Source of the DNA: a virus
Virus record (IMG/VR): IMGVR_UViG_3300043449_001007
Span: 1-35,660 of that record
Length of the DNA: 35,660 nucleotides
Reading direction: 5' to 3' (one strand)
Shown here piece after piece: positions 20,153 through 32,907 of this stretch (its first letter is position 1; the number at the start of each line of letters is the position of its first letter). The notes below the pieces were generated by a model that was not told the origin of the DNA, made no database searches, and saw nothing but the letters and a program-made list of their open reading frames with translations. The translations under genes were made by a program, and so were the position numbers.

Positions 20153-21259
20153 TCAGGATGCGGGAATGGTCACAACATCCGACTCGGTCGGCATGACTGC
20201 GCCACAGGCGCGATAGAACACCAGATTACGGCGCAACCGCTCATCCTCAGGGTCAAGCGAGCACGCCATCATGCCATGTAAGATAGCATCTTCATGTGCC
20301 CCAAGGAAATAGCACGCCAAGGCGGCAAGATCATGCGGCCATGGCCCCCATACTTTCGGGTCGGCCGTGTAGACCGGCTCTGGCGTCGTTATGCTCAGGG
20401 CGCGTTCGGCCGCCTCGCGGCAGGTGGCCCAGTCTTGTACCTCGTAGGCGTGCTGTGCCAAGGCGACCCATGGTTCGCGGTGCGTCGGGGCCTCGCGCGT
20501 CGCATCCTCGAGAAACTTTCGCGCGTTTGCCCTGTCCCCGAGCGCCGCATACGACTGCCCCAGTAGGCGCAATGCGTAGGCCCGCTCTACGTGCCACGTG
20601 GCCCCGGGTAGCGCCAGAAACCGGCCAAGTTCGGCCACGGCCTCGGCGTGACGGCTGTAGAAGGTGAGCTCGCGGGCATAGTAAAAGGCGTTGCGGGGAC
20701 AGGCCGGGTCCTCTTGCACCGACAGCGCCAAAAGGTCCAAGTATTGCCCCCGCGATTTGCTCGGGTCCGGGTGGTGCGTGACCAAAAGCGCCGGGGTTTC
20801 GGCCCATACTTCGGGGACGCGGCCGTCGGGGCGGGGGTATTCATGGCACGGGTGGTGCCAATGGTAGCCATGTCGGGCGTGGATCTTTTCATAAAAGAAC
20901 CGGACCCCAGGCCCCCATTGGTACAAATAGCGCAGGCGGGTCGTGCCCGGGACCCATACGCGCTCAAGCTCGGCCCGCCAGCCCGGTTCTAAGACCTCGT
21001 CCAAGTCGAGCGAGATACAGACGTCGACATCGCGCGGGATTAACGCCAGCGCCGCGTCCCGTGCCTTATCAAACCGCCACGGGCTTATCCCGATGTGATG
21101 GACCGTCGCCCCACCCCATGTCAGGCGGTGGGCCGTGCCATCCGTCGAGCCCGTATCCGCGACGACCACCACATCGGCGTCCGCACATGACGCCAAGAAC
21201 CGGTCCACAAACTCGACTTCATTCTTGGCGATGGCATAGACCGCAACTCGTAGGCTCAT
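20153..21259 (-). CDS. GT2-family glycosyltransferase with TPR-like C-terminal region
   Basis: The 368-aa protein has a GT-A glycosyltransferase domain at its N terminus: 'YAIAKNEVEFVDRFLAS' (about 8-24), 'VVADTGSTDGTAHRL' (about 32-46) and 'ISLDLDEVLEPGW' with the DxD-type metal site (about 82-94). The region from about 185 to 340 is helical with TPR-like repeats, for example 'ALRLLGQSYAALGDRANARKF'. This architecture is common in protein or lipid glycosyltransferases that act on repetitive acceptors. It lies one gene after the collagen-like tail protein and has an ATGA overlap with the gene between. A role in adding sugars to that protein is proposed, not shown. Confidence 0.87.
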   Translation of the reverse strand: MSLRVAVYAIAKNEVEFVDRFLASCADADVVVVADTGSTDGTAHRLTWGGATVHHIGISPWRFDKARDAALALIPRDVDVCISLDLDEVLEPGWRAELERVWVPGTTRLRYLYQWGPGVRFFYEKIHARHGYHWHHPCHEYPRPDGRVPEVWAETPALLVTHHPDPSKSRGQYLDLLALSVQEDPACPRNAFYYARELTFYSRHAEAVAELGRFLALPGATWHVERAYALRLLGQSYAALGDRANARKFLEDATREAPTHREPWVALAQHAYEVQDWATCREAAERALSITTPEPVYTADPKVWGPWPHDLAALACYFLGAHEDAILHGMMACSLDPEDERLRRNLVFYRACGAVMPTESDVVTIPAS

Positions 21260-22146
21260 GTCGCGACGACGGTAAACGCGTTCGCAAAGCTGAAGGTCTG
21301 CGGGGTCCCGAAGTGTGTCACGATGTTCGGGTCACGGAACCGCGCCGAACCGGTGATAGTGTAAATCCCCGGATCGGTAATGTCGCTCTTTGTGTAAGTG
21401 GCGCTTGCCGCTGCGCCCTGCGCGAAGAACGTAAACGGACCGTAGGTGTCTGTGCCGTTAGTAAAACTCACCGTAAACTCAATGTCGCAGTCCAAGTCGG
21501 CGGGAAACTCTTCGTCCCACGAAAAGGTCATATCAACCGTCGCGCCGGGCGTGCTTGTGCCGGTCACCACGTTGGATGGGTTGGTGATGTTTTGCACCTG
21601 CCCAGGCGTAAAGTCGTCCCACGCGAAATAGCTGAGGTCCCCATCGTGCCAGAGCGACGCCAAGGTGCGCCATTGGTTGAGGCCAAGCCGCCCGTAGGGA
21701 CCGCCGTCCGCGATTCCTGCGAGCGCGTTCCCGAGGGCGGTGACTGCGTCCGAGTAAAGCGAGGCCGAGATTGAGCCGCCGTCCGTGGGCGACACGGGAT
21801 TCGTACCAGCCGAACCGGTCAGGATTTGCTCAGTCGGTCGGACGCGAGGCGTGTTGGTCCATGCCGCGCCCGGGTTCGTGTAGACGTTCGTAAATGACAG
21901 CGTGGTGCCGTCGTTGCCAATCGCATTTGGCGGCAATACGGTCCCATTTGACCCGTTTTGATTGACGAGCGAAATCGCATTGGTTGTGTTATACATGGCG
22001 TTCGATAGCGCCAGCCGCGCGGCCACGAGCGCCGTCTTAAGCGTGCTGCCGTTGGTAAACAGCTTTTGTTCAAAGCGATTGGTCGTGCTCGGGTCCTCAA
22101 GCGAGGACACCGTGGAATTGTCAAAGGTTGCGTAAAAGCGTGCCAT
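21256..22146 (-). CDS. Putative virion (tail) protein
   Basis: The 296-aa protein is rich in Thr, Ser, Asn and Ala. It has an N-terminal 'MARFYATFDNSTVSSLEDPS' and an internal 'NQWRTLASLWHDGDLSYFAW'. Its C-terminal beta domain has 'VDMTFSWDEEFPADLDCDIE' and 'ITGSARFRD', which look like a beta-sandwich. No enzyme motif is seen. Its place between the collagen-like tail protein (14-base gap) and the GT2 gene (ATGA overlap) suggests a tail-tip or fibre protein and a possible glycosylation partner. The family was not recognised. Confidence 0.7.
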   Translation of the reverse strand: MARFYATFDNSTVSSLEDPSTTNRFEQKLFTNGSTLKTALVAARLALSNAMYNTTNAISLVNQNGSNGTVLPPNAIGNDGTTLSFTNVYTNPGAAWTNTPRVRPTEQILTGSAGTNPVSPTDGGSISASLYSDAVTALGNALAGIADGGPYGRLGLNQWRTLASLWHDGDLSYFAWDDFTPGQVQNITNPSNVVTGTSTPGATVDMTFSWDEEFPADLDCDIEFTVSFTNGTDTYGPFTFFAQGAAASATYTKSDITDPGIYTITGSARFRDPNIVTHFGTPQTFSFANAFTVVAT

Positions 22147-22159
22147 GATGTCCTCGAAG

Positions 22160-25887
<3,728 letters not shown>

Positions 25888-25891
<4 letters not shown>

Positions 25892-26694
25892 CGGTACGCC
25901 TTGGTGTAGGTGATCTGGCCCGAGCCGGACGTCACCTGCAAGGTCGGCCACGCCGAAAGGATGTAGTTGCCGTCTTGCGGGTCAATTGCCGGAAAGTTCC
26001 ACCCGGACGCGAGCGCCACCATCGCGTTTGACCGCACGCCTGAGACCACCTTTTCCACCAAACCGCGCGAGAGGTTAATCTCGATGTAGTCGTTTGCAAG
26101 CGGCGAGTAGCCGGTAAACGACATGGTCGCCACCGTCCCGCCGTCCGAGTTCTTGTAGGTCAGGATTGGGGTCGTCGCCGCCCCGGTGATACGGATTTTC
26201 GTCTCGACGACGCGGTTACCCTTGCTGGTCGCCGTCCCGAGCGGGATCGCAACCGCCGAGGTTGTGAAGTTGACAATTTCACTTGTGGTCAGATACGCCA
26301 GCGGGTCAAACAGCATAAACTCGAGTTCAACCGCGAGATACGTCTGCCAATAGGCCGAGTTGGGCCCGGCCGGTGAATCCATGAGCACGCCCCAGTATTG
26401 CCGCGACGTATCCCATGCGGTGCCAATGCTACACGGGGACGTATTGACCGCCGCCCGCAGGTTGTCGAGCTTGGTCACGGCATCCGACAGGCTCGACCCG
26501 CTGATATAGCCGGTGAGCCGAAGCATCCGGGGCTCGATGGCCGGACGGGCCGTCCCCAGTAGCACCCCCGCCCGCTGCACCACGGCCGCCGTCTGGTAGG
26601 TATGCGTGCCCATCGACAGCAAATCGGGGGCCTCAATCAACTCGAAGCCATACGTCGTGGCGTCCACGCCGTTCAAGAAAAGAGTCCCGCTCAT
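25888..26694 (-). CDS. Distal tail protein (Dit-like)
   Basis: The 268-aa protein has the N-terminal features of siphovirus distal tail proteins: '[20 protein letters not shown]' and later '[20 protein letters not shown]' followed by 'LDNLRAA'. The C-terminal beta domain includes '[15 protein letters not shown]' and '[11 protein letters not shown]'. Dit forms the hexameric ring between tail tube and tip and anchors the fibres. It follows the tape measure gene by an ATGA overlap and precedes the collagen-like protein, the expected order. Confidence 0.78.
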
Positions 26695-28901
26695 GTCGTC
26701 ACCGCCGCGCCAGAGGTCAACCGTAGGGCCTGCACGCGGGTGCCCAAGAGGCGATCCACGGCGGCCGCGACATCAGACCCGACCTGCTTTAAGTCGGCCC
26801 CCATCCCACCCTGCACCGTCACATTGACCTGCGCCCCACTCATCCCGTTGCCCCCGCCAGCCACCGCGTCGGCGGTGCGGGTCGTCGCGACGCGAATCGC
26901 CACGAGCTCGCCAATCATGCGCGAGGCCGTGGTCTCTTGCAGGACCGTCCCCACGGACTGAATTACGCCCCCACGACCCCCGTTGCGGCCCTCAACAAAC
27001 TTCCGCATCTCATCGGCCCGTTGCTGGCGCAAGAGTTCGATCGAGGCGTAGCGGTTCTGCGCCTGCGCCAGCCGTTCCTCAGCACTAATACGCGGGGTGC
27101 GGTTCCGCGAGCCAAAGAGCCCGCCTAGGCCAACCAGCCCAAGGCCCGCGAGAATTGAGCCAAACGGCCCCATCGACTTCGGTAGCATCCCGGTAATCAC
27201 GCTGGAAATACCCTGCCCAGCCATTGAACCACCCGTCTGCTTAATGGCGTCAAACATTTGACGCATTGAGACTTTACCCTTCGTGACAAACTCGGTAAAA
27301 AAGTCCCCGAGGGCGCGTTGCATATTCTCGCGGAAGTTCTCAGCGATTTCGGCGTTGCGCTTTTCGGCGTCTAAGACGTCTTTCACATTCTTTTCGCCTT
27401 CCCGCCGTTTTCTTTCAATTTCTGCTTGATTCATGGCTTGCTGAAAACGCGCCGCCGCCTGAATGGTCGGGGTCTGCGCCGCCGCCGTTGCGATACCAAG
27501 ACCCCCCGCACCAAACGTCGGAAACTGCACGCTTTCGGTTCGCCCACCGGGCCGACGAATATTAAATCCAGACGCCGCTGCTGACGCTTTGAGACGCAAG
27601 TCAAGCACGCGTTGAGCGCGGTTAATTTCGTCCAATTCCCATTGCGCTTTCTCATCGGCGTGTGCTTTTTCCTGTAGCCACGCTTTATAGCGTTCCTGTG
27701 TCGCCTTGGCTTCCTCTTCGCGCACGCGCTTAAGCCGAGCGACCTCGGCCGCCGCGACCGCCGCCGCCGCTTCGGCGCGTCCTTCCGGCGTCAAGCTACG
27801 GGCTTGCGCTTTATTGGCGGCCGCCTGCGCTTCCCGCCCGGCTGTGGTATAGACCGTCGGCATCCCCGCGAAAGGGTTAATCGCCAATGCGGCCTTGCCG
27901 GGAATCCCTGCAATAAAGGACAGGGCCTTGGACAAACCAAACGCGCGATCGAGCTCGCCAATGGATTTCAGGATGTCGTTCTTTGACTGCGTCCATGCAT
28001 CCGAGATGGTTTTTGGCGACGTCGCAAAATCCTTGCGGATCTTGCTGTCCATTTTGAGCAAGGCGGCAATAATCTGCTCGGGCGTCAACACGCCCTGCTC
28101 GGCAAGCTTACGGAACTCACCAATCGACACGCCCATACCGGCCGCCATCGCACTCGCGACCGCCGGGATTTGCTCAAGGACCGACTTGAGGTTTTGTCCC
28201 TGCAACCGTCCGGCCGCAAAGCCCTGTGCAAGCTGAATGATAGCCTGCGATGCCTCTTGGCTGGTCGCGCCCGAGGTCTTGATTGCCATCTGCGTCAGTT
28301 CGGTAAACTTCAGCAGGTCTTTTTGTGCGATGCCCGTGTCTTTGGTCGCCAATGCAAGGCGACCATAAAGCTCGACTGCCCCCTCGTAACTTGACCGCGT
28401 CTGTTGCGCCTGCCGAAACAATTGGTCTTGCACCATCGACAACTCGGTCGAAGTCGATGTGACGAGCTTAAGACGACCTTCAAGCAGGCGGGCGGTGTCC
28501 GACAGGTTGCCATAGGACTTTCCAAGCGACACCGCAAACTGCACAATCTGTGAGGCGATAAATCCTTTTGCGGCCAAGTTGACCGCGCCCATCCCCTTTG
28601 AGAAGGTGGCCGCCGCGCCGCCGGTCCCCGCAATCGCTTGCTCGGCCTTTCGCATTTCGGCCGCGAGCTTGTCGGCTTCGCGTTGCTGTTTCTGCATGGC
28701 GGCCGACATCCGGTCCGCCTCTTTGTACGCCGCCGCCTCGGCCTGCTGGAAACGCCGGACCTCGGCCCCGGTTTTGTTCATGGCGGCCGACATGAGCGGC
28801 CCCTGTTGGGCCGTCTGCTTGAGCGCATTGCCAAGACGTTGCGTGTCCTGAATTGCCTGCGCGGCGTCTACTTTGACTTGTAGTGTGGCAAGGTCGGCCA
28901 T
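26691..28901 (-). CDS. Tail tape measure protein
   Basis: The 736-aa protein begins with a long coiled coil (about 1-90). The tape-measure domain follows (about 110-310), with 'VTSTSTELSMVQDQLFRQAQ', 'ELTQMAIKTSGATSQEASQA' and 'GRLQGQNLKSVLEQIPAVAS', and then 'EFRKLAEQGVLTPEQIIAAL'. A further helical stretch and a glycine-rich hydrophobic part near 570-610 follow. At roughly 1.5 angstrom per residue it predicts a tail of about 110 nm. Its ATG shares a base with the stop of the frameshifted chaperone gene (TAATG). Confidence 0.92.
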   Translation of the reverse strand: MADLATLQVKVDAAQAIQDTQRLGNALKQTAQQGPLMSAAMNKTGAEVRRFQQAEAAAYKEADRMSAAMQKQQREADKLAAEMRKAEQAIAGTGGAAATFSKGMGAVNLAAKGFIASQIVQFAVSLGKSYGNLSDTARLLEGRLKLVTSTSTELSMVQDQLFRQAQQTRSSYEGAVELYGRLALATKDTGIAQKDLLKFTELTQMAIKTSGATSQEASQAIIQLAQGFAAGRLQGQNLKSVLEQIPAVASAMAAGMGVSIGEFRKLAEQGVLTPEQIIAALLKMDSKIRKDFATSPKTISDAWTQSKNDILKSIGELDRAFGLSKALSFIAGIPGKAALAINPFAGMPTVYTTAGREAQAAANKAQARSLTPEGRAEAAAAVAAAEVARLKRVREEEAKATQERYKAWLQEKAHADEKAQWELDEINRAQRVLDLRLKASAAASGFNIRRPGGRTESVQFPTFGAGGLGIATAAAQTPTIQAAARFQQAMNQAEIERKRREGEKNVKDVLDAEKRNAEIAENFRENMQRALGDFFTEFVTKGKVSMRQMFDAIKQTGGSMAGQGISSVITGMLPKSMGPFGSILAGLGLVGLGGLFGSRNRTPRISAEERLAQAQNRYASIELLRQQRADEMRKFVEGRNGGRGGVIQSVGTVLQETTASRMIGELVAIRVATTRTADAVAGGGNGMSGAQVNVTVQGGMGADLKQVGSDVAAAVDRLLGTRVQALRLTSGAAVTT

Positions 28902-29616
28902 TAGTTCCCCTCAGAAATCGCTAGGACGTCTAAACGTTTCATGAGGTCCAGCTCGGCCGGACCAAATCGGACACCGGGCGGGAAAAAGCGGGATTCCCAC
29001 GCGGCAATGTCATGCAATGTAATTGGGGCAGGCCCCATTCCCCCAGCCCCACGCCATTTGTGCAACTCGAGAAAAGCGTCCCAGAGCGGCGAAAGCTCGG
29101 CCGGTAGGGGCGGTCCGTCCAGTTCGGCCCGTGCCGAGCGGGATCGCTTGGCGGCCCGTTCCAAGTGCTCGCGGGTCGTGCGGCCGTCGGCCTCTCGTTT
29201 CGCGAGCCGGAACTGATGCCGAGCATGGGCGACTAGGGCGTCGCCCCGGGTGCGAAAAAATCCGCACTCGCGAGGAACGCCCCCTGCACCTGTTCACGTA
29301 GCCACGGGTAGGCGAGATACAGCCGACGGGCTTCGGCGGCCGTACAGGCCAACGTCGCGCCATTCTCGACCACGTCTGACCAATCCACGGTGCACGCCGC
29401 AAGCAGGGCGAGCATTTTGGCGTCGAACGCCTCGGCCGAGTCCGGGTTGGGGATGTCGAGCGGTTGGTCGGCCAACTGGAAAGTCGCCGCCCGGGCCTCG
29501 GGCGAGTAACGCCCGGCAACCGTGATGGTCACCCCGGTCGGCGCCCCGTCCACGGGGTCGGTGATGGTGACGGTGATGCGGTCCTTCGGGGTCCGGCTTG
29601 CAAGATCAAATGGCAT
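28901..29616 (-). CDS. Tail assembly chaperone, frameshift fusion (gpGT-like)
   Basis: Ribosomes that slip by -1 at TTTTTTC (29254-29260) leave the upstream frame seven codons before its stop. They continue in a frame that is open from there to the TAA at 28901-28903, giving a fusion of about 238 residues (121 + 117). The downstream part, 'LVAHARHQFRLAKREADGRT' continuing 'TREHLERAAKRS', ends with 'LHDIAAWESRFF' and 'ELDLMKRLDVLAI'. It is helical and lacks its own good start. As in lambda G/GT, the fusion should recruit the tail tube protein to the tape measure. Confidence 0.85.
29227..29260 (-). promoter_or_regulatory. Programmed -1 frameshift site
   Basis: The minus strand reads GAT TTT TTC in the zero frame, so T-TTT-TTC (29254-29260) is a canonical X-XXY-YYZ slippery heptamer. 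Seven bases later comes a perfect hairpin, GGGCGAC-GCCCTA-GTCGCCC (29227-29246), at the right distance to stimulate slippage. The zero-frame stop is in its loop and second arm. The -1 frame is open onward for 117 codons. Confidence 0.9.
29233..29616 (-). CDS. Tail assembly chaperone, short form (gpG-like)
   Basis: The 127-aa product starts 'MPFDLASRTPKDRITVTITD' and ends 'LASADFFAPGATP' at the TAG 29233-29235. It lies between the major tail protein and the tape measure gene, the invariant place of these chaperones. ATG 29614-29616 is chosen because upstream in-frame starts lack ribosome sites. The likely AGAGG ribosome site sits inside a small GGCC-AGA-GGCC hairpin, which may limit translation. 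Confidence 0.85.
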   Translation of the reverse strand: MPFDLASRTPKDRITVTITDPVDGAPTGVTITVAGRYSPEARAATFQLADQPLDIPNPDSAEAFDAKMLALLAACTVDWSDVVENGATLACTAAEARRLYLAYPWLREQVQGAFLASADFFAPGATP

Positions 29617-29719
29617 GGGCCTCTGGCCTATGGGGTGAGAAGGGGAAACCAAATTGACGACACGCCGCCCACTACGGCCCCCCTTCCCAGCCACCGAGGG
29701 GCGACGCGCCGTCATCTAC

Positions 29720-30919
29720 TTACGCCGCCGAGCTCGAGAACGTCACCATCGACTCGAGCGCACCGGTCGCGGTGGGGGCCTTGCCCGCCACCCAATTCAC
29801 GGTCGAAATCATGGCCCCGTCGCCGCCCAGCGGGGCGTCCGGCGCGGACATGAGCTTAAGGTACGGGATATAAACCGCGAGGCAGTCCTTCGGCTCGGAC
29901 TCGGGCTCAGACAAGAGGAAAAAGAGCGAGAGCGTGTCCTCGTCCGCGAAGTTGCTCAGGAACGCGAGGTCAGAGCGGACCACCGAGAACGACCCCGAAA
30001 GGGTCGAGTTATTCGGGAACACATCGGGCGAGAGCGTGGTCCCGATGGTCGGCAGGGTCGAGGCCCCCATATCGAGCGACAACTCGAAGCCGGTGAGCTC
30101 GGTAATCGCGGCCCCGTTCTTCAGGATGACCGCGTCGGTAGCGACAAGGTTCGCGCCGGTATACTGCGTCGGGCTGGTCAGGACCGGCGAATCACCCGTG
30201 GTCTTGGCCGCAAACTGCCGCCCCACGATACCGAAGGTCGCCCGGACGGTGTCGTCGGCCGCCATCCCAAGGGACAGGGACGAAATGACGCAATCGGTAA
30301 AGAGCTCGGACTGGTCGATGTCCGCATGGTACTCGTCGAACGTGAAGTAGCGAGCCACCGGCGGGACGTCGTTGCCGACGCGCTTGAGGCGGGTGAGCGT
30401 AAAGCTCGAGTCCGGCGAAGCGTCGGCGGTCAGGTACCCGGCCGGAACCGTGATGGTGTCGGCCGTGACCGAGACCACCGGAATGTTCTTGCCGTTGTTG
30501 CCAGCGGTCGAGTGGTTGGTGAGGCGAACCACATCCCCGGCGCGGACGCCCTGCGTGATCCACGATCCGGCGGCGGCCACGATGGTCGTCGTCGTGGTCG
30601 TAATGGACGTCATCGTGGACTGCGTAATCGACGCGGCGGCCGACCACGTGCCACGGGTCGCGGCCTCGATGAGCTCGTCGAGCGCCCCCACGCGGCCCAC
30701 GGCGGCGTATTCGCCCCCGACCGAACGCGTGCCGTGACGGCCGATGGACGTCATGCCGTCCGCCCGCACCTCGGGGCTCTCGATGGCGGCCTTGGCGGGC
30801 ACAAGACCCCCCGAGGCGATGAGCGGCAGTTCCTTGCCGCCGGTGCCGGACGCGGCCGAGCCGAGCCCCGACTGCACCTTGTAACGAACGCTGACGTTAT
30901 TTCCTGTTTGGTACGGCAT
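29720..30919 (-). CDS. Major tail (tube) protein
   Basis: The 399-aa protein begins 'MPYQTGNNVSVRYKVQSGLG' and has 'GGLVPAKAAIESPEVRADGM', 'GRHGTRSVGGEYAAVGRV' and 'ALDELIEAATRGTWSAAASI'. This is the N-terminal layout of the phage tube-protein family that forms stacked hexamers. The middle has a beta-rich insert, and the end reads 'APLGGDGAMISTVNWVAGKA'. It sits between the tail terminator and the chaperone pair, as expected. It should be one of the two most abundant virion proteins. A 103-base gap follows, holding only small hairpins. Confidence 0.88.
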   Translation of the reverse strand: MPYQTGNNVSVRYKVQSGLGSAASGTGGKELPLIASGGLVPAKAAIESPEVRADGMTSIGRHGTRSVGGEYAAVGRVGALDELIEAATRGTWSAAASITQSTMTSITTTTTTIVAAAGSWITQGVRAGDVVRLTNHSTAGNNGKNIPVVSVTADTITVPAGYLTADASPDSSFTLTRLKRVGNDVPPVARYFTFDEYHADIDQSELFTDCVISSLSLGMAADDTVRATFGIVGRQFAAKTTGDSPVLTSPTQYTGANLVATDAVILKNGAAITELTGFELSLDMGASTLPTIGTTLSPDVFPNNSTLSGSFSVVRSDLAFLSNFADEDTLSLFFLLSEPESEPKDCLAVYIPYLKLMSAPDAPLGGDGAMISTVNWVAGKAPTATGALESMVTFSSSAA

Positions 30920-30934
30920 GAGAAAACCCTCTGG

Positions 30935-31588
30935 TTAGGCTGAAATGTGAACGCGGAACGGAATCGAGATGGTCACGACCATCGACCCGGCCGTGTACGG
31001 GATGAGTTGCGACGAAAAGGGGGCAGGCTGGCCTCGGACCCGCAACGTCGCCCCATCAGCCGCCGTGAGGACCAATCCCACCGGGAAATGGGCCAGCACC
31101 GCGTCGGCATAACTGTAGGACGCGGCCCCACCTGTGAGGTCCGGCGTCACTACTTGCACCACATACTGCGGAAGATACTCAATCGACCCCGACGGCTTCA
31201 ACGTGATAAGCTCACCCGGACCGGGTAGGTATTGCTCAATGACAAAGGGCTTCCGTGCGACCGGCTGGAACTTGACATCTTCCCACGCGGCGGCGCTTGG
31301 CAGGCCCACGGTGAGCGATCGCCCCGAGGCCGAGGATTCGACCTCGCGGGCCGTGTCCACCGTCATGGTTTGCGCCGTGACGCCCGTGATGACCGCGACC
31401 GGGTTGGCCGTAAAGCCCGCCGGGGTGACTTCCATCCCCACGCGGAAGCCGTCGGTCAAGAACGACCCGCTCGAGCGCGTATAGCCGGTGGCGGTGGCGG
31501 CCAGGCTCACGGTCCCCGTGGCGCAGACCGACAAGCTCAAAAGCCTAGTGCGGCACGCGAGCCGCCAGTCTAAGTGATTGGCTGGCAT
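30935..31588 (-). CDS. Tail terminator-like protein (DUF4128 type)
   Basis: The 217-aa protein starts 'MPANHLDWRLACRTRLLSLS'. The middle contains a Thr/Val beta insert. The C-terminal half reads 'PFVIEQYLPGPGELITLKPS', 'YLPQYVVQVVTPD', 'ADAVLAHFPVG' and 'RVRGQPAPFSSQLI', ending 'VVTISIPFRVHI'. This is the pattern of DUF4128 tail-terminator proteins, which cap the tube. It is four bases from the gp10-like gene and just before the tube gene. The N-terminal insert makes it longer than usual for the family. Confidence 0.75.
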   Translation of the reverse strand: MPANHLDWRLACRTRLLSLSVCATGTVSLAATATGYTRSSGSFLTDGFRVGMEVTPAGFTANPVAVITGVTAQTMTVDTAREVESSASGRSLTVGLPSAAAWEDVKFQPVARKPFVIEQYLPGPGELITLKPSGSIEYLPQYVVQVVTPDLTGGAASYSYADAVLAHFPVGLVLTAADGATLRVRGQPAPFSSQLIPYTAGSMVVTISIPFRVHISA

Positions 31589-31592
31589 AGGT

Positions 31593-32000
31593 TTAGTCCC
31601 CTAGCTCGCGCAAAGCTTCGGCTTGTAGCCGGTCCGCCGCCGCGACGGTGAGCTTGACTGAGTGATGTCCGCCGACCGTGGATTTGATGGGGACGCGATA
31701 CGAGCCGTTCGGATTCTTGCGCTCGTTCTTGACGCCCTTGGGATCGTATGATGACCGCAGATTATCCTCAATAACCGGCGCATAGGACACCGGCGTGGCG
31801 ATGGTCGCCTCGGTCGGCCCTTGGCGCAACGTCCACGAGGCGCGTAGAAAGCCCGTATCAACCGGCTGGCCGGGTGCGCCCGTGGTGGCTGATCCGACCG
31901 TGATGGACTCGTGGACCTTGGCCGCCGTGGACAAAAACACGGCCTTGGTCCGCGACTCGACCTTAATCGACCACCGCTTGAGTTGAGCGTCGAAGCTCAT
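31593..32000 (-). CDS. Tail completion / neck protein (HK97 gp10-like)
   Basis: The 135-aa protein has 'ESITVGSATTGAPGQPVDTG' leading to 'FLRASWTL', then 'ATPVSYAPVIE' and 'GGHHSVKLTVAAADRLQAEA'. The Gly-rich 'PVDTGFLRASW' and 'Y..VIE' elements are hallmarks of HK97 gp10-like proteins at the head-tail joint. It overlaps the head-closure gene by an ATGA and lies directly before the tail terminator gene. Confidence 0.82.
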   Translation of the reverse strand: MSFDAQLKRWSIKVESRTKAVFLSTAAKVHESITVGSATTGAPGQPVDTGFLRASWTLRQGPTEATIATPVSYAPVIEDNLRSSYDPKGVKNERKNPNGSYRVPIKSTVGGHHSVKLTVAAADRLQAEALRELGD

Positions 32001-32356
32001 CGGGCGACCGTCACATAGGCGAGGATGGCCTCACCGTCCGGGGCCACGAGCTCAACGTCCCGCACGGTCAACACGTCCCCGGACCACGTCACGCTGTCCC
32101 CCACGGCGGGCTGAACGCCCAAGGTGGTCGGGGCAAAGAGCAACCGGCGCGGATCGTCCACGACCAGCCCGAGTTCACGGAACCGTTCAACCGACCCGCC
32201 CCGGACCTGAATCGCTTGGCCCGTGATGGTGGTCGTGGTCGGCGTCACCGTGTCGGTCGCCGGGTCGTAGCCGGACGCCAGCCGGGTAAAGGTCACGGCC
32301 GCCCCGGCCGAGGTGAGCTCGGCAAGGGCGAACGAGTGCTCAAAAGCGTAGGCCAT
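31997..32356 (-). CDS. Head closure protein (head-tail joining)
   Basis: The 119-aa beta-rich protein begins 'MAYAFEHSFALAELTSAGAA' and contains 'FRELGLVVDDPRRLLFAP' and 'PAVGDSVTWSGDVLTVRDVE', resembling small head-closure adaptors. It is positioned between the connector and the gp10-like gene, with one- and four-base overlaps. Assignment rests on composition and gene order. Confidence 0.68.
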   Translation of the reverse strand: MAYAFEHSFALAELTSAGAAVTFTRLASGYDPATDTVTPTTTTITGQAIQVRGGSVERFRELGLVVDDPRRLLFAPTTLGVQPAVGDSVTWSGDVLTVRDVELVAPDGEAILAYVTVAR

Positions 32357-32904
32357 CAGACGCGCATAACGGTCAAGTTCCCGGCCCCATTCGTCAACAT
32401 CGGGCCAATCAAGGCCATCACGCGGGGATACCGGTTGACGCCCTTCGTCACGCGCGTCCCGTTGGTCGCGTAGGTGACCGAAATCACATCAACCTGCTTG
32501 CTGACAATCCCATCCGACGGGTCCGGCATAGCAATGTCGGTCCCCCCGGCCTTGAGGTATTGCAAGGCAAGTTCGCAGGTCGCGTCCTTGACCCGCTGGG
32601 GCACCTCGTCCTCGGGAAAGTAGACGATGTCGTCCAGCGACAAGGTCTCGTCGTCGTAGGGCGCGTCGGGGTTCTCAACGTAGGCCCGGGGCCACGCCAA
32701 GGCTTGCGCCTCATCCACGCGCGAGCCCTTCCAGTAGAGGTAGGTAATGTCCCGCGAGGCTTCCACGAGCGCGGGAAGCTGCGAGGCCGCAGCCGTCCAC
32801 GCGCCTGCGTTCAGACGCCCCTCGCAATAGGCCGTCATCTCGGCGGCCGTGACGAACGAGTTCGCGTCCGACGCGCCCGGGGTGGCGACAATCACGAGGG
32901 GCAT
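32356..32904 (-). CDS. Head-tail connector (DnaT-like-named phage adaptor family)
   Basis: The 182-aa protein has the typical start 'GASDANSFVTAAEMTAYCEG', then 'ALVEASRDITYLYWKGSRVD' and 'QALAWPRAYVENPD', and 'EVPQRVKDATCELALQYLK'. This pattern is widely annotated as 'DnaT-like ssDNA-binding', but in phages it occupies the head-tail adaptor position, as it does here. It probably binds the portal ring. One-base overlap with the next gene. Confidence 0.82.
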   Translation of the reverse strand: MPLVIVATPGASDANSFVTAAEMTAYCEGRLNAGAWTAAASQLPALVEASRDITYLYWKGSRVDEAQALAWPRAYVENPDAPYDDETLSLDDIVYFPEDEVPQRVKDATCELALQYLKAGGTDIAMPDPSDGIVSKQVDVISVTYATNGTRVTKGVNRYPRVMALIGPMLTNGAGNLTVMRV

Positions 32905-32907
32905 CGG

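Noticed and set aside
29654-30943. Plus-strand open frame of 429 codons opposite the tail tube gene
   Set aside because: Its Arg/Gly/His-rich composition is typical of antisense shadows in GC-rich DNA, and the minus strand holds a recognisable tube protein.
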